Origin: Bifidobacteriaceae bacterium
GTDB lineage: Bacteria > Actinomycetota > Actinomycetes > Actinomycetales > Bifidobacteriaceae
Length of the DNA: 14,653 bases
Direction: 5' to 3'
Assembly: GCA_030530905.1 (NCBI GenBank)
Contig: JAUMUB010000018.1
Location: forward strand, 1 to 14,653
The notes beneath the pieces were generated by a model. The model saw only the letters and a program-made list of their open reading frames with translations. It was not told the DNA's origin and ran no database searches. Every line of letters starts with the position of its first letter. Within the stretch, counting starts at the first letter, position 1. Made by a program: the position numbers and the translations under genes. This document shows positions 7,424-14,653 of the stretch, piece after piece.

Positions 7424-7738
7424 TTACTCTATGTTGTTAGGAACATCAATATCGCTTTTTTGCACTTCTTCGACGTTTACATCCTTAAAAGTAACAATGC
7501 GAACATTTTTTACAAAGCGAGATGAACGGTACACGTCCCAAACCCAAGCGTCACTTAACTGCACGTCAAAATACACATCCTGACCTGCAGAACGAACATT
7601 AAAATCAACTTTGTTCGCCAAGTAAAAACGACGTTCTGTTTCTACTACATAGCGAAATAGTTTTATAACATCACGATATTCTTTGTATAAAGCTAACTCA
7701 GAGTTCGCTTCATAATTATCTAAATCTTCAGCGCTCAT
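7424..7738 (-). CDS. DUF2469 family protein
   Basis: A 104-residue acidic protein with the hallmark segments of the actinobacterial DUF2469 family (PF10611): MSAEDLDNYE at the start, LYKEYRDVIKLFRYVVETERRFYL (about 17-40), a central DVYFDVQLSDAWVWDVYRSSRF, and VRIVTFKDVNVEEVQKSD near the end. Function is unknown. It is one of the most conserved small proteins of the phylum, and in many actinobacteria it sits beside rnhB (ribonuclease HII), which is not the case here. Its ATG overlaps the stop codon of the acetyltransferase gene as ATGA (7735-7738), implying translational coupling. A GAGGG site lies 6 nt before the ATG. Length equals the family norm. Confidence 0.93.
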   Translation of the reverse strand: MSAEDLDNYEANSELALYKEYRDVIKLFRYVVETERRFYLANKVDFNVRSAGQDVYFDVQLSDAWVWDVYRSSRFVKNVRIVTFKDVNVEEVQKSDIDVPNNIE

Positions 7739-8760
7739 TTATTTCCCTCAGAATTACGTTTGCGACTTACACCCAATTTACGCCACCAAGCATTCGAAGA
7801 TGATTGACGATCTGAATTATATGGCCAAATTGACTCTTCCGTATTGTCTTCGCCAACGTTTTCTTGCTGTGCTAAATCTTTCTTCATTTCTTGATTTTTA
7901 TTAAATTCTGCGGTAACGGCATCAGATTTTTTTACATCTGCGCTTTTCGCCACCGCAGAATTTTTTGTTGCTGACACTTCAAGCATTGCTTTTTTACGCA
8001 TTGCTATTGAATGTTCTCGAACACTTAATGCTTCTTTAACACCAGGATTGTCTTCAATAAGGCGCATACCATATGCATCAAGTGAGCGAATTGGATCAAA
8101 CTCATCAACTAAAGTATCCATGACAATTAAGTCTTGATATTTCCCAATTTCCTCATCCCACAATGCGTCTCGAGCAGTGCCAGAAGGAACAAAACCTAAT
8201 GATTGGTAAACCGATAACGTTCTCGTATTCTTCTCAGGTATAGAGACCCATATACGATGCATTCCCAAACCAGAAGATTGTGGCGCGAAGCCATACGTCA
8301 TAACTCGAGGCATTGCATCACGAGAATAGCCGCGGCCACGATAATCTTTACCAAGAATGATTTGGATTCTTGCACTGCGAGACCAACCATCAATATCAAT
8401 AAGAAAAATCATGCCAATGAATTTACCATCATCAACACTTGGATTTTCCCTATCATTATAAGCGATTATGGACCATGCGATAGTACGTCGTGCTTCTGGA
8501 TCACTTACTTGAGAACGAATAGCATCTTCGCCTTGTTCCCACTGCACTGATCTGCGCACCCATGAATACACAACAGCGCGCTCAGCATTAACATCTTTAC
8601 CAGTAATATTCGAAGCATTATAAAAAGCTTCCAAAGCATCTAATTGTACAAAATCATCAATTACTGCTGGACGCAGATACAGCATTTCACCTTTGATATC
8701 AGGAATAGTAATTTGAGATGGTAGCTGCCGAGCCATTTGAGTATTTTCGTTGTTCTCCAT
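7735..8760 (-). CDS. GNAT family N-acetyltransferase with long hydrophilic C-terminal tail
   Basis: This 341-residue protein has a RimJ/RimL-like GNAT domain at about 24-216: MLYLRPAVIDDF at the start, the RIQIILGKDYRGRGYSRDAM segment with the acetyl-CoA pyrophosphate loop RGRGYS (141-146), and MHRIWVSIPEKNTRTLSVYQSLGF (167-190), the typical last helix and strand. GNAT enzymes move acetyl groups to amines on proteins, polyamines, drugs or small metabolites; the substrate here is unknown. Residues 217-341 are a polar, Lys/Glu/Ala/Ser-rich tail, likely disordered, ending NAWWRKLGVSRKRNSEGNK. The ATG has a GAGG site about 9 nt upstream. A possible promoter is TTGATG (8820-8825), 17 nt, then TAGTAA (8797-8802). 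The gene leads a co-directional group with DUF2469 (ATGA overlap) and the FAD oxidoreductase. Confidence 0.85.
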   Translation of the reverse strand: MENNENTQMARQLPSQITIPDIKGEMLYLRPAVIDDFVQLDALEAFYNASNITGKDVNAERAVVYSWVRRSVQWEQGEDAIRSQVSDPEARRTIAWSIIAYNDRENPSVDDGKFIGMIFLIDIDGWSRSARIQIILGKDYRGRGYSRDAMPRVMTYGFAPQSSGLGMHRIWVSIPEKNTRTLSVYQSLGFVPSGTARDALWDEEIGKYQDLIVMDTLVDEFDPIRSLDAYGMRLIEDNPGVKEALSVREHSIAMRKKAMLEVSATKNSAVAKSADVKKSDAVTAEFNKNQEMKKDLAQQENVGEDNTEESIWPYNSDRQSSSNAWWRKLGVSRKRNSEGNK

Positions 8761-8796
8761 GGAATATACCTCATGCGTTAAAGTTCTATTTCTATA

Positions 8797-8825
8797 TTAC
8801 TATTTGCTTTGTAAAATGACATCAA
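8797..8825 (-). promoter_or_regulatory. Candidate promoter of the acetyltransferase gene
   Basis: TTGATG (8820-8825, minus strand) and TAGTAA (8797-8802) are separated by 17 nt; TAATAT nearby is an alternative -10. The hexamers are only fair matches. The rest of 8761-8900 is AT-rich and shows no RNA gene or recognisable operator. Confidence 0.3.
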
Positions 8826-8902
8826 CATAATAACTACTAACATTATCTGCACTGGGATTAAACACATTACTTATTTTCATATTATGTATAACTGATTCAT
8901 AA

Positions 8903-8934
8903 CAATAATGCCCGCAACTTTACGTTACGGGCAT
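8903..8934 (-). terminator. Terminator of the gatCAB operon
   Basis: On the minus strand ATGCCCGTAAC pairs with GTTGCGGGCAT over 11 bp (one G-U; plus-strand arms 8924-8934 and 8908-8918) around a 5-nt loop. It is followed by TATTGTT, a weak T tract. It starts 18 nt beyond the gatB stop codon. Confidence 0.75.
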
Positions 8935-8952
8935 ATTTGTTTTATAGCAATA

Positions 8953-10449
8953 TTACTTGAGTTTATCCATTACAATCTTAGTAACTGCTTTTGCGTCAGC
9001 CTGTCCACGTGTTGCTTTCATAACAGCACCAATAATCACACCCATAGGCTTCATATTGCCAGATTTAAGCTTTTCTACTACATCTGGGTTTTGTGCGAAC
9101 GCTTCGTCAACAGCTTGCAATAATGCACTATCATCAGAAACTACCTTGAAGCCATGTTTCTCAACAATTTCTTCAGGTGTTCCCTCTCCTTCAAGCACAA
9201 AATTCATTGTTTGCTTTGCAAGTTTATCGTTTAAAGCACCGTCACTAATAAGTTTCTCAACCTGAGCAACGTCAGTAGGGGTAACACGTAACTCTTCTAA
9301 AGTAATTTCCTGATTATTAGCAGCGCGAGATAACTCTCCTAACCACCACTTCTTAGCACCAGCAGCAGTTGCACCAGCTTTCACTGTATCTTCAATAAGA
9401 TCAAGAGCATCTGCGTTAATAATATCGCGCATTTCAAGATCGTTGAACTGCCATTCTTGCTGTAAACGATTTTTACGCTCACGAGGCATTTCAGGCATTT
9501 GTGCTTTCAATCGTTCAATATGATCTTGAGTAATATGCAACATTACCAAATCTGGATCTGGGAAATAACGATAGTCATCTGCATCTGATTTCACACGACC
9601 ACCTGCAGTAGATTGCGTGGATTCGTCCCAGTGACGAGTTTCTTGTAAAATCTCTCCACCAGCAGACAAAATTGCTGCTTGACGACGAATTTCATACTGC
9701 ATTGTTTTTTCAATTGCGCGGAATGAGTTAACATTCTTTGTTTCGGAACGAGTACCTAATTCCGTACTACCTTTTGGACGCAATGATACGTTCACATCAG
9801 CACGCATATTACCTTGCTCCATACGAGCGTGGGAAATATTAAGAGCTCGAACAATATCGCGAATTGCACGCATGTATGCACCAGCAATTTCTGGAGCACG
9901 ATCTCCCGCGTTAGTAATTGGCTTTGTAACAATCTCAATCAATGGTACGCCAGCACGATTGTAATCAACTAAAGAGTGATCAGCACCCTCAATACGGCCA
10001 TCAGCACCACCAATATGAGTATTCTTTCCTGCATCATCTTCAATATGAGCACGTTCAATATCTACTCTAAAAACAGTACCGTCCTCAAGCTCTACATCTA
10101 AATAACCGTTACCATTTGTAGGCTTGTCATACTGTGAAATTTGATAATCACGTGGCATATCTGGATAGAAGTAATTCTTACGCGCAAATTGACTCCACTC
10201 TGCAATTTCACAATGCAAAGCAAGACCTAATTTTATTGCATAATCCACAGCAGCTTCATTAAGAACAGGCAAAGAACCAGGTAGGCCTAAGCTCACGGGA
10301 GTTAATTGTGTGTTAGGATCTCCGCCAAATTCAATATGTGCTGGGCAGAATAACTTAGTATTAGTACTAAGTTCTACGTGTGTTTCCAAACCGAATACTG
10401 GTTCATATTGTTTTACAGCGTCGGCATATTTCATTAATTTTTCAACCAT
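8953..10449 (-). CDS. gatB: Aspartyl/glutamyl-tRNA amidotransferase subunit B
   Basis: This 498-residue subunit of GatCAB binds misacylated Glu-tRNA(Gln) and/or Asp-tRNA(Asn), activates the side chain with ATP, and accepts ammonia from GatA. Family signatures are clear: [20 protein letters not shown] near the N-terminus, [67 protein letters not shown], and the C-terminal YqeY-like tRNA-binding region ending [23 protein letters not shown]. Length is normal. The chosen ATG has GAGG 5 nt upstream; another ATG at codon 6 has a poorer site. It is last in the operon, 15 nt after gatA, with a terminator at 8903-8934. Confidence 0.98.
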   Translation of the reverse strand: MVEKLMKYADAVKQYEPVFGLETHVELSTNTKLFCPAHIEFGGDPNTQLTPVSLGLPGSLPVLNEAAVDYAIKLGLALHCEIAEWSQFARKNYFYPDMPRDYQISQYDKPTNGNGYLDVELEDGTVFRVDIERAHIEDDAGKNTHIGGADGRIEGADHSLVDYNRAGVPLIEIVTKPITNAGDRAPEIAGAYMRAIRDIVRALNISHARMEQGNMRADVNVSLRPKGSTELGTRSETKNVNSFRAIEKTMQYEIRRQAAILSAGGEILQETRHWDESTQSTAGGRVKSDADDYRYFPDPDLVMLHITQDHIERLKAQMPEMPRERKNRLQQEWQFNDLEMRDIINADALDLIEDTVKAGATAAGAKKWWLGELSRAANNQEITLEELRVTPTDVAQVEKLISDGALNDKLAKQTMNFVLEGEGTPEEIVEKHGFKVVSDDSALLQAVDEAFAQNPDVVEKLKSGNMKPMGVIIGAVMKATRGQADAKAVTKIVMDKLK

Positions 10450-10464
10450 GATTTCCTCAGCACT

Positions 10465-12006
10465 CTACTTGTGTAATCCATCTAGCCATGGAGTATTCAT
10501 GGACTGCCAAATTGGTCCATTCCATGATTCTTCTAATGCAGCTTCAAGAGCAGCAGCCGGCTTGTATAAGACTTCATCATGCTTTTGTGGAGCAATGAAC
10601 TGAATACCTGTTGGCATACCATCATCACTTAAACCAGAAGGAATGCTCATTGCTGGAACACCTGCAAGATTTGCTGGAATTGTTGCAACATCGTTCATAT
10701 ACATTGCTACAGGATCATCCATTTTTTCTCCAAAATGGAATGCAGTTGTTGGTGAAGTTGGAGAAATAAGCACATCAACCTGTTCAAAAGCTTTATTGAA
10801 GTCTTCAATAATTAATGTACGTACTTTCTGAGCAGAACCATACCATGCATCATAATAACCAGCAGATAAAGCATAAGTACCTAAGATGATACGACGTTTA
10901 ACCTCATCACCGAAACCAGCTTCACGAGTATATGACATCATGTTCGCAGCAGTTTGTGGCACATCTGCTGGTGGCATTACGCGCAAACCGTAGCGCATAC
11001 CATCATAGCGTGCAAGATTAGAGCTTACTTCGGAAGGCATAATAATGTAATATGCTCCTAAAGCGTATGGGAAATGAGGACATGAAACTTCAACAACCTC
11101 AGCACCCATTGCCTCAAGTAATTTCACTGACTCATTAAAGCGAGCTTCAACACCAGGCTGGAAACCTTCACCAGAAAGTTCTTTAACAAGACCAACCTTC
11201 AAACCTTTTAGATCGCGCTTCATGCCTTCGCGAGCTGCTTGTGCAAGTGCAGGAACTGGCATTGGAATAGAAGTTGAATCACGGCGATCATTACCACCAA
11301 TAACTTCTTGCAATAATGCAGAATCAAGAACTGTACGAGAAACTGGTCCAATCTGATCCAAAGAACTTGCCATTGCAATTGCACCAAAACGGCTTACTGC
11401 ACCATATGTTGGCTTTACACCAACAGTACCAGTTAACGCACCTGGCTGTCGGATAGAACCGCCAGTATCAGTACCCAATGCAAGTGGAGCTTCAAATGCA
11501 GCAACTGCTGATGCAGAACCGCCGCCAGAACCACCAGGCACACAATCAGTATTCCATGGATTATGTGTGGTCTGATATGCGGAATGCTCAGTAGACGAAC
11601 CTTGTGCGAACTCATCAAGATTTGTTTTACCTAATAATGGCATTCCTGCAGCTTTGAGCTTTTCAATAACAGTTGCATCATATGGAGGTATCCAGCCTTC
11701 AAGGATTTTTGAAGCAGCTGTGGTTTCAATACCCTTAGTCACAATCATGTCCTTGATTGCGATTGGAACACCTGCAAGTTCTGGAAGATCTTGAGTCTCA
11801 CCACGTGATAACTTCTGATCAAAAGCATCTGCTTGTGCTAACGCTTCATCTGCACTTACTTTCAAAAATGCTTTAATAGTAGGTTCTGCAGATTCGATCA
11901 CCTGCATATGAGCTTCAACTAGTTCACGGCTGGAGATTTCTTTTGAACGTATTTTTGCTGCCATTTGAGCAGCGCTAAGTTTAACGATCTCCTGTACTTC
12001 ACTCAT
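10465..12006 (-). CDS. gatA: Aspartyl/glutamyl-tRNA amidotransferase subunit A
   Basis: This 513-residue amidase-signature enzyme hydrolyses glutamine and channels ammonia to GatB. The Ser-cisSer-Lys triad is intact: K85 in AIKDM, cis-S160 in PGGSGGGS, and nucleophile S184 in [10 protein letters not shown], with the same 24-residue spacing between the serines as in the Staphylococcus aureus enzyme. Family length is normal. The start ATG lies 1 nt after the gatC stop, with an AGGAGAGGA ribosome site inside the end of gatC, so translation is probably coupled. Together with gatC and gatB this fits the indirect route to Gln-tRNA(Gln) used by most actinobacteria. Confidence 0.98.
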   Translation of the reverse strand: MSEVQEIVKLSAAQMAAKIRSKEISSRELVEAHMQVIESAEPTIKAFLKVSADEALAQADAFDQKLSRGETQDLPELAGVPIAIKDMIVTKGIETTAASKILEGWIPPYDATVIEKLKAAGMPLLGKTNLDEFAQGSSTEHSAYQTTHNPWNTDCVPGGSGGGSASAVAAFEAPLALGTDTGGSIRQPGALTGTVGVKPTYGAVSRFGAIAMASSLDQIGPVSRTVLDSALLQEVIGGNDRRDSTSIPMPVPALAQAAREGMKRDLKGLKVGLVKELSGEGFQPGVEARFNESVKLLEAMGAEVVEVSCPHFPYALGAYYIIMPSEVSSNLARYDGMRYGLRVMPPADVPQTAANMMSYTREAGFGDEVKRRIILGTYALSAGYYDAWYGSAQKVRTLIIEDFNKAFEQVDVLISPTSPTTAFHFGEKMDDPVAMYMNDVATIPANLAGVPAMSIPSGLSDDGMPTGIQFIAPQKHDEVLYKPAAALEAALEESWNGPIWQSMNTPWLDGLHK

Positions 12007-12007
12007 T

Positions 12008-12304
12008 TTATTCCTCTCCTAAAATGCGTGGTGCAACAAACATGCCATTACTAGTTTTAGGAGCTGCAGCTGTAGCTTCCTCCTGTGTTAATGGCGTTTG
12101 AGCAACATCAGGACGTAAATATGCTTCTAATGGTACAGGGTTTGCTGTTGGCTGCACGTCATCACTAGCAACCTCTTGCACCTTATTAATAGATTCAGCA
12201 ATTACGTTAAGCTCGCTTTGTAAGCGAGTAATCTCTTCATCAGTTAAAGCAATTCTAGCTAAATCACCTAGATGCTGTATTTCTTCACGAGTAAATGTAG
12301 GCAT
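12008..12304 (-). CDS. gatC: Aspartyl/glutamyl-tRNA amidotransferase subunit C
   Basis: This 98-residue small subunit wraps around the GatA-GatB interface and stabilises the complex. It shows the family pattern: [21 protein letters not shown], then a helix [18 protein letters not shown], the [16 protein letters not shown] turn, and a C-terminal [10 protein letters not shown] ending. It is the first gene of gatC-gatA-gatB. No Shine-Dalgarno sequence precedes the ATG; instead a TATAGT hexamer ends 7 nt upstream, so the operon's mRNA may begin at the start codon itself. Confidence 0.96.
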   Translation of the reverse strand: MPTFTREEIQHLGDLARIALTDEEITRLQSELNVIAESINKVQEVASDDVQPTANPVPLEAYLRPDVAQTPLTQEEATAAAPKTSNGMFVAPRILGEE

Positions 12305-12311
12305 GATTGTA

Positions 12312-12317
12312 ACTATA
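12312..12317 (-). promoter_or_regulatory. Candidate gatCAB promoter giving a leaderless mRNA
   Basis: TATAGT (minus strand; 5 of 6 to TATAAT) ends 7 nt before the gatC ATG (12302-12304), with no ribosome-binding site in between (TACAATC). No strong -35 is visible 17 nt upstream. The geometry matches that upstream of valS at the other end of the window. Confidence 0.45.
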
Positions 12318-12389
12318 TGAGTGACACATGACGTATATATTAATTAGTGCCGTTCTATGCGCGAATTATCAAAAAATACTTCAATATCT

Positions 12390-13085
12390 CTACAAATTCT
12401 GGGCAACATAGCAGTGCATGGCAACAGCAGCCGCAGCACCTGCATTAATTGATCGTACTGAACCAAATTGTGATATATACACTACATCATCCGCTAATTC
12501 TAGAGCTTTTTGAGATAATCCAGGACCTTCAGCACCAAATAACATTAAACATCGTTCTGGGAAAGTATATTGTTCAATTGGCACTGCACCATCAACAATA
12601 TCTAATGCAATCACTTTTGCACCAGGATTTTCCTCACGCCATTGATTAACTAAATCTTGTATTGAGGGAGAATTATAAACATGCTGATATAACTCAGTCA
12701 TCAGCGAGCCTTTTCTATTCCACTTATGTGGCCCTACAATATACACTGCATGAGCCGCAAACGCATTTGCAGTACGAACCATGGAACCAATATTAAAATC
12801 ATGCGTCCAATTTTCCACCGCAACGTCAAATCCATGACGACCTTTTTTATCCAAATCTTCTTTTATTGCTTGAACTGACCAATAACGATACTTATCAAGC
12901 ACATTTCTACGATCCCCCTCGTTTAATAATTCTGTATCGTAGCGAGAATCGTAAGCTTCAGCGTTTGGATTATCTGGACGAGGCTCTCCTGGATGCTCCT
13001 CTTCCCACGAGGCAACTCCTATCTCACGAAATACAGGTTCACCTGAAGCCTTAGCAGCAATGTCAATCGGATTAGGCTCATGCAT
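12390..13085 (-). CDS. SpoU/TrmH-family RNA 2'-O-methyltransferase
   Basis: This 231-residue SAM-dependent SPOUT methyltransferase probably acts on a ribose 2'-OH of tRNA or rRNA. Motif 1 is ENWTHDFNIGSMVRTANAF (91-109), with N98 and the catalytic-type R104. Motif 2 is LMLFGAEGPGLS (180-191). Motif 3 is YISQFGSVRSINAGAAAAVAMH (203-224), the knotted cofactor site. Motif 2 usually reads FGNEGxGLS; here the Asn is Ala (A185). About 80 hydrophilic residues precede the domain, with no recognisable L30e-like fold. The ATG at 13083-13085 lies inside the end of the upstream gene (8-nt overlap). An AAGGA site is rather far upstream (about 17 nt), but an in-frame stop just upstream leaves no earlier start. 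The target site cannot be read from the sequence. Confidence 0.85.
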   Translation of the reverse strand: MHEPNPIDIAAKASGEPVFREIGVASWEEEHPGEPRPDNPNAEAYDSRYDTELLNEGDRRNVLDKYRYWSVQAIKEDLDKKGRHGFDVAVENWTHDFNIGSMVRTANAFAAHAVYIVGPHKWNRKGSLMTELYQHVYNSPSIQDLVNQWREENPGAKVIALDIVDGAVPIEQYTFPERCLMLFGAEGPGLSQKALELADDVVYISQFGSVRSINAGAAAAVAMHCYVAQNL

Positions 13086-13743
13086 GATTGCGTAATTCTA
13101 CTTCCTTATAAACTTGAATAAATGGCAAACTTGTGCGTTCTTGATTAGCGGGATTAACAACCTCAATTTCTGGTGAAACCATATCAACACCGCCAATTAA
13201 TGATGCTATCGCAAGAACTTGTGCGCCTTGTTGCTGAACTATGCCAAAATCTAATCCGAGTTCATTACCATTTCGTAATGTAACTAATGATGAGGTTTGC
13301 ACATATGATTTTTCAGAAAGCCACGAATCCAACAAAATAACACGTTTATCTTTAATAGACGAGCCTTTAATAGACGGATACACAAAATCGATAATAAAGC
13401 CGTCTAAATCTTCGCCACGCGATGCTGCCGCATGAACTAAAGAATTCATCAAAGGAATTGAAGCTGCTGTTAAAGCACCAACCGCATCAAAATCATCAAC
13501 ACTGTATCCTTGCTCTTCTAAAGTATCAAGCAATATGTGACCAGCTAAAATAGAGCCTTGATGTTGTAATAACACGTCTTGAAGCTCGCTAAAAGGTTTC
13601 CCATCTATTGAAGCTCGTAATAATTGCGCTAACTGATCACGAGGATCTAATAGAGCAAATGGCGTTGCACTACTATTGTCCGTTTTAGTTTCTTTTACTG
13701 TTGCTTTAACGCCAGTTTTACGAAATGCTTTTTCATCACTCAT
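13078..13743 (-). CDS. Orotate phosphoribosyltransferase-like protein, degenerate PRPP loop
   Basis: A 221-residue protein from the ATG at 13741-13743 (MSDEKAF). It has a type I phosphoribosyltransferase layout resembling PyrE: an N-terminal helical part, the strand DAVGALTAASIPLMNSLVHAA (86-106), the strand KRVILLD (133-139), and the later GAQVLAIASLIGG. The segment that should be the PRPP-binding loop (VDDxxTxG in PyrE) reads LLDSWLSEKSY, keeping only the first acidic residue, so PRPP binding is doubtful. It may be a regulatory or catalytically lost paralogue. In-frame starts at 13749 (ATG) and 13797 (TTG) are possible; none has a Shine-Dalgarno. A perfect 13-bp inverted repeat ends right at the 13749 ATG. 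Its 3' end overlaps the methyltransferase gene by 8 nt. The family call is moderate. Confidence 0.55.
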   Translation of the reverse strand: MSDEKAFRKTGVKATVKETKTDNSSATPFALLDPRDQLAQLLRASIDGKPFSELQDVLLQHQGSILAGHILLDTLEEQGYSVDDFDAVGALTAASIPLMNSLVHAAASRGEDLDGFIIDFVYPSIKGSSIKDKRVILLDSWLSEKSYVQTSSLVTLRNGNELGLDFGIVQQQGAQVLAIASLIGGVDMVSPEIEVVNPANQERTSLPFIQVYKEVELRNHA

Positions 13744-13749
13744 ATACAT

Positions 13750-13785
13750 AAGACTATCTATTCGGCTCGTCAAATAGATAGTCTT
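13750..13785 (-). promoter_or_regulatory. Perfect 13-bp inverted repeat directly before the phosphoribosyltransferase-like start codon
   Basis: The arms AAGACTATCTATT (13750-13762) and AATAGATAGTCTT (13773-13785) pair perfectly around a 10-nt loop. On the minus strand the stem ends at the base before an ATG (13747-13749). No T tract follows, so it is not a typical intrinsic terminator although it lies 27 nt after the rmuC stop. It could be a translational hairpin or a stem-only terminator/attenuator. A TAAAAT hexamer (13786-13791, minus) just upstream could be a -10, in which case the RNA would start with this hairpin. Confidence 0.7.
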
Positions 13786-13812
13786 GATTTTACACAATCG
13801 TTTTAGCGTTGA

Positions 13813-14652
13813 TTATATTCCGTCATCAAGCAACTCAGGTGCACTTAGTTCTTTGACATTTGCTTTGTCATCTGAAATAAGATCAACTTCAGCAATTAAA
13901 TTTGTTGGATCAATTTTTTCAAATTTTCGGGCTGTAACAAGAACTCGGCTTTCCAAAGTGCTGACAAATTTGTTGTATTCTTGCACGCTTTTTGCAATAG
14001 ATTTACCTAAACCTGTAGCATATTTACCGAGGGTTGCAAAACGACTTAATAAATCTTTTGATAATTTATATAATTGCTCTGCTTCTTCAGTTAAGGACTG
14101 TTGTTGCCATGCATATGCAATTGACTTTAACACCGTCCATAAAGTAATTGGAGAAGCTAAAGCTACTTTATGATTAAAAGCAAAATCAACTATAGTTGGA
14201 TCTTCTTCCATAGCAACTTGCAATAATGCGTCATTAGGAATAAAAGCAATAACAAAATCAGGTGAAACTTCAAATAAGTTCCAATATTGTTTATCTCCTA
14301 ATGCTCTAATATGATCACGCATTGCTTTAGCATGTGCTTCTAATAATTGCTTGCGAAGCTTGAGTTCTTCTTGCGAAGCTGTATCAGGAATTTCTTGCGC
14401 ACGTTGAAAATCTGAATATGGAACTTTTGCATCGATTGGAATATTTTTATTCCCTGGTAAATGAACAACCATATCTGGTCGTAATGTTTTGCCATCTTCA
14501 CCGTTAACAACAACTTGAGTGTCGAAATCGACATGCTCTAACAAACCTGCCGATTGAACAATGTTCTTTAACTGAGCTTCACCCCATGCACCTCTAATTT
14601 TATTATTACGAAGAGCAGCAGCAAGAGAAGACGTTTCCTTATCCAATCGTAG
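13813..14652 (-). CDS. rmuC: DNA recombination protein RmuC family, C-terminal part
   Basis: The last 279 codons of a gene whose 5' end lies beyond the right edge; the frame stays open to 14652. It matches the RmuC domain (PF02646): ALRNNKIRGAWGEAQLKNI near the edge (the RGxWGE motif), then LRPDMVVHLPGNKNIPIDAKVPY (the PD...DAK nuclease-fold pattern), FEVSPDFVIAFIPNDALL, and VALASPITLWTVLKSIAYAWQQQ, followed by a long helical tail that ends in polar residues (DDGI). RmuC limits recombination at inverted repeats in E. coli; its biochemical activity is not settled. The N-terminal membrane anchor and coiled coil typical of the family would be in the missing part. It probably leads a minus-strand group with the phosphoribosyltransferase-like and methyltransferase genes. 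Confidence 0.93.
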   Translation of the reverse strand, partial: LRLDKETSSLAAALRNNKIRGAWGEAQLKNIVQSAGLLEHVDFDTQVVVNGEDGKTLRPDMVVHLPGNKNIPIDAKVPYSDFQRAQEIPDTASQEELKLRKQLLEAHAKAMRDHIRALGDKQYWNLFEVSPDFVIAFIPNDALLQVAMEEDPTIVDFAFNHKVALASPITLWTVLKSIAYAWQQQSLTEEAEQLYKLSKDLLSRFATLGKYATGLGKSIAKSVQEYNKFVSTLESRVLVTARKFEKIDPTNLIAEVDLISDDKANVKELSAPELLDDGI

Positions 14653-14653
14653 T

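Noticed and set aside
12370-12389. T-rich run after the methyltransferase stop (minus strand), possible terminator
   Set aside because: Only a very weak 5-bp stem with a 2-nt loop precedes it, so no intrinsic terminator can be supported; the methyltransferase gene may read into gatCAB.
13768-13773. TTGACG as a -35 inside the hairpin loop, with TATGTA 17 nt on
   Set aside because: The resulting start site would fall after both ATG candidates, leaving no start codon for the gene.
13744-13797. Longer TTG-initiated version of the phosphoribosyltransferase-like gene
   Set aside because: The extra 18 residues are encoded by the inverted repeat, with no ribosome site before the TTG; a start at 13743 or 13749 is more likely.
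13784-14173. Open plus-strand frame of 129 codons opposite rmuC
   Set aside because: Antisense shadow of the conserved RmuC domain; composition looks like reverse-complement coding, with no recognisable protein.

Overview
The window reads as chromosomal core sequence from a low-GC member of the Bifidobacteriaceae, most likely Gardnerella or a close relative. The genus is an inference from three things: protein resemblance to bifidobacterial GatB, ValS and Rho; an actinobacteria-restricted DUF2469 gene; and an AT-rich base composition (about 40% GC by eye) that is unusual for actinobacteria. I see no insertion sequence, phage, CRISPR array, tRNA or rRNA.

Layout. Plus strand: the 3' end of an oligopeptide-type ABC transporter substrate-binding protein (2-367), then valS (461-3166). 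A strong hairpin at about 3190-3226 separates valS from everything else, which lies on the minus strand. Reading right to left, the minus strand holds: rmuC (13813 to the window edge, 5' end missing); a degenerate orotate phosphoribosyltransferase-like gene; a SpoU/TrmH-family RNA methyltransferase overlapping it; the gatC-gatA-gatB operon with its own terminator; a GNAT acetyltransferase overlapping a DUF2469 gene by ATGA; a PRK07208-type FAD oxidoreductase with its own terminator; rho with a 5' leader and terminator; and an AroQ-type chorismate mutase. No gene-free stretch exceeds 300 bases. The longest, 5484-5739, carries the FAD-gene terminator and the rho promoter and leader.

How the genes fit together. 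Much of the window serves tRNA and translation: ValS charges tRNA(Val), GatCAB amidates misacylated Glu-tRNA(Gln) and/or Asp-tRNA(Asn), and the SpoU protein probably methylates tRNA or rRNA. Rho handles transcription termination, RmuC is a genome-maintenance factor, and chorismate mutase feeds Phe/Tyr synthesis. The acetyltransferase, DUF2469 and FAD-oxidoreductase genes form a small co-directional group without a defined role.

No large unknown system is evident. The best leads are an asparagine-rich C-terminal tail on Rho, a DnaA-box-like palindrome and a second dyad in the rho 5' region, apparent leaderless starts for valS and gatC, a perfect 13-bp inverted repeat abutting a start codon at 13750-13785, a ValS of the Rickettsia-like 'type 2' lineage, and the uncharacterised FAD/GNAT/DUF2469 group.
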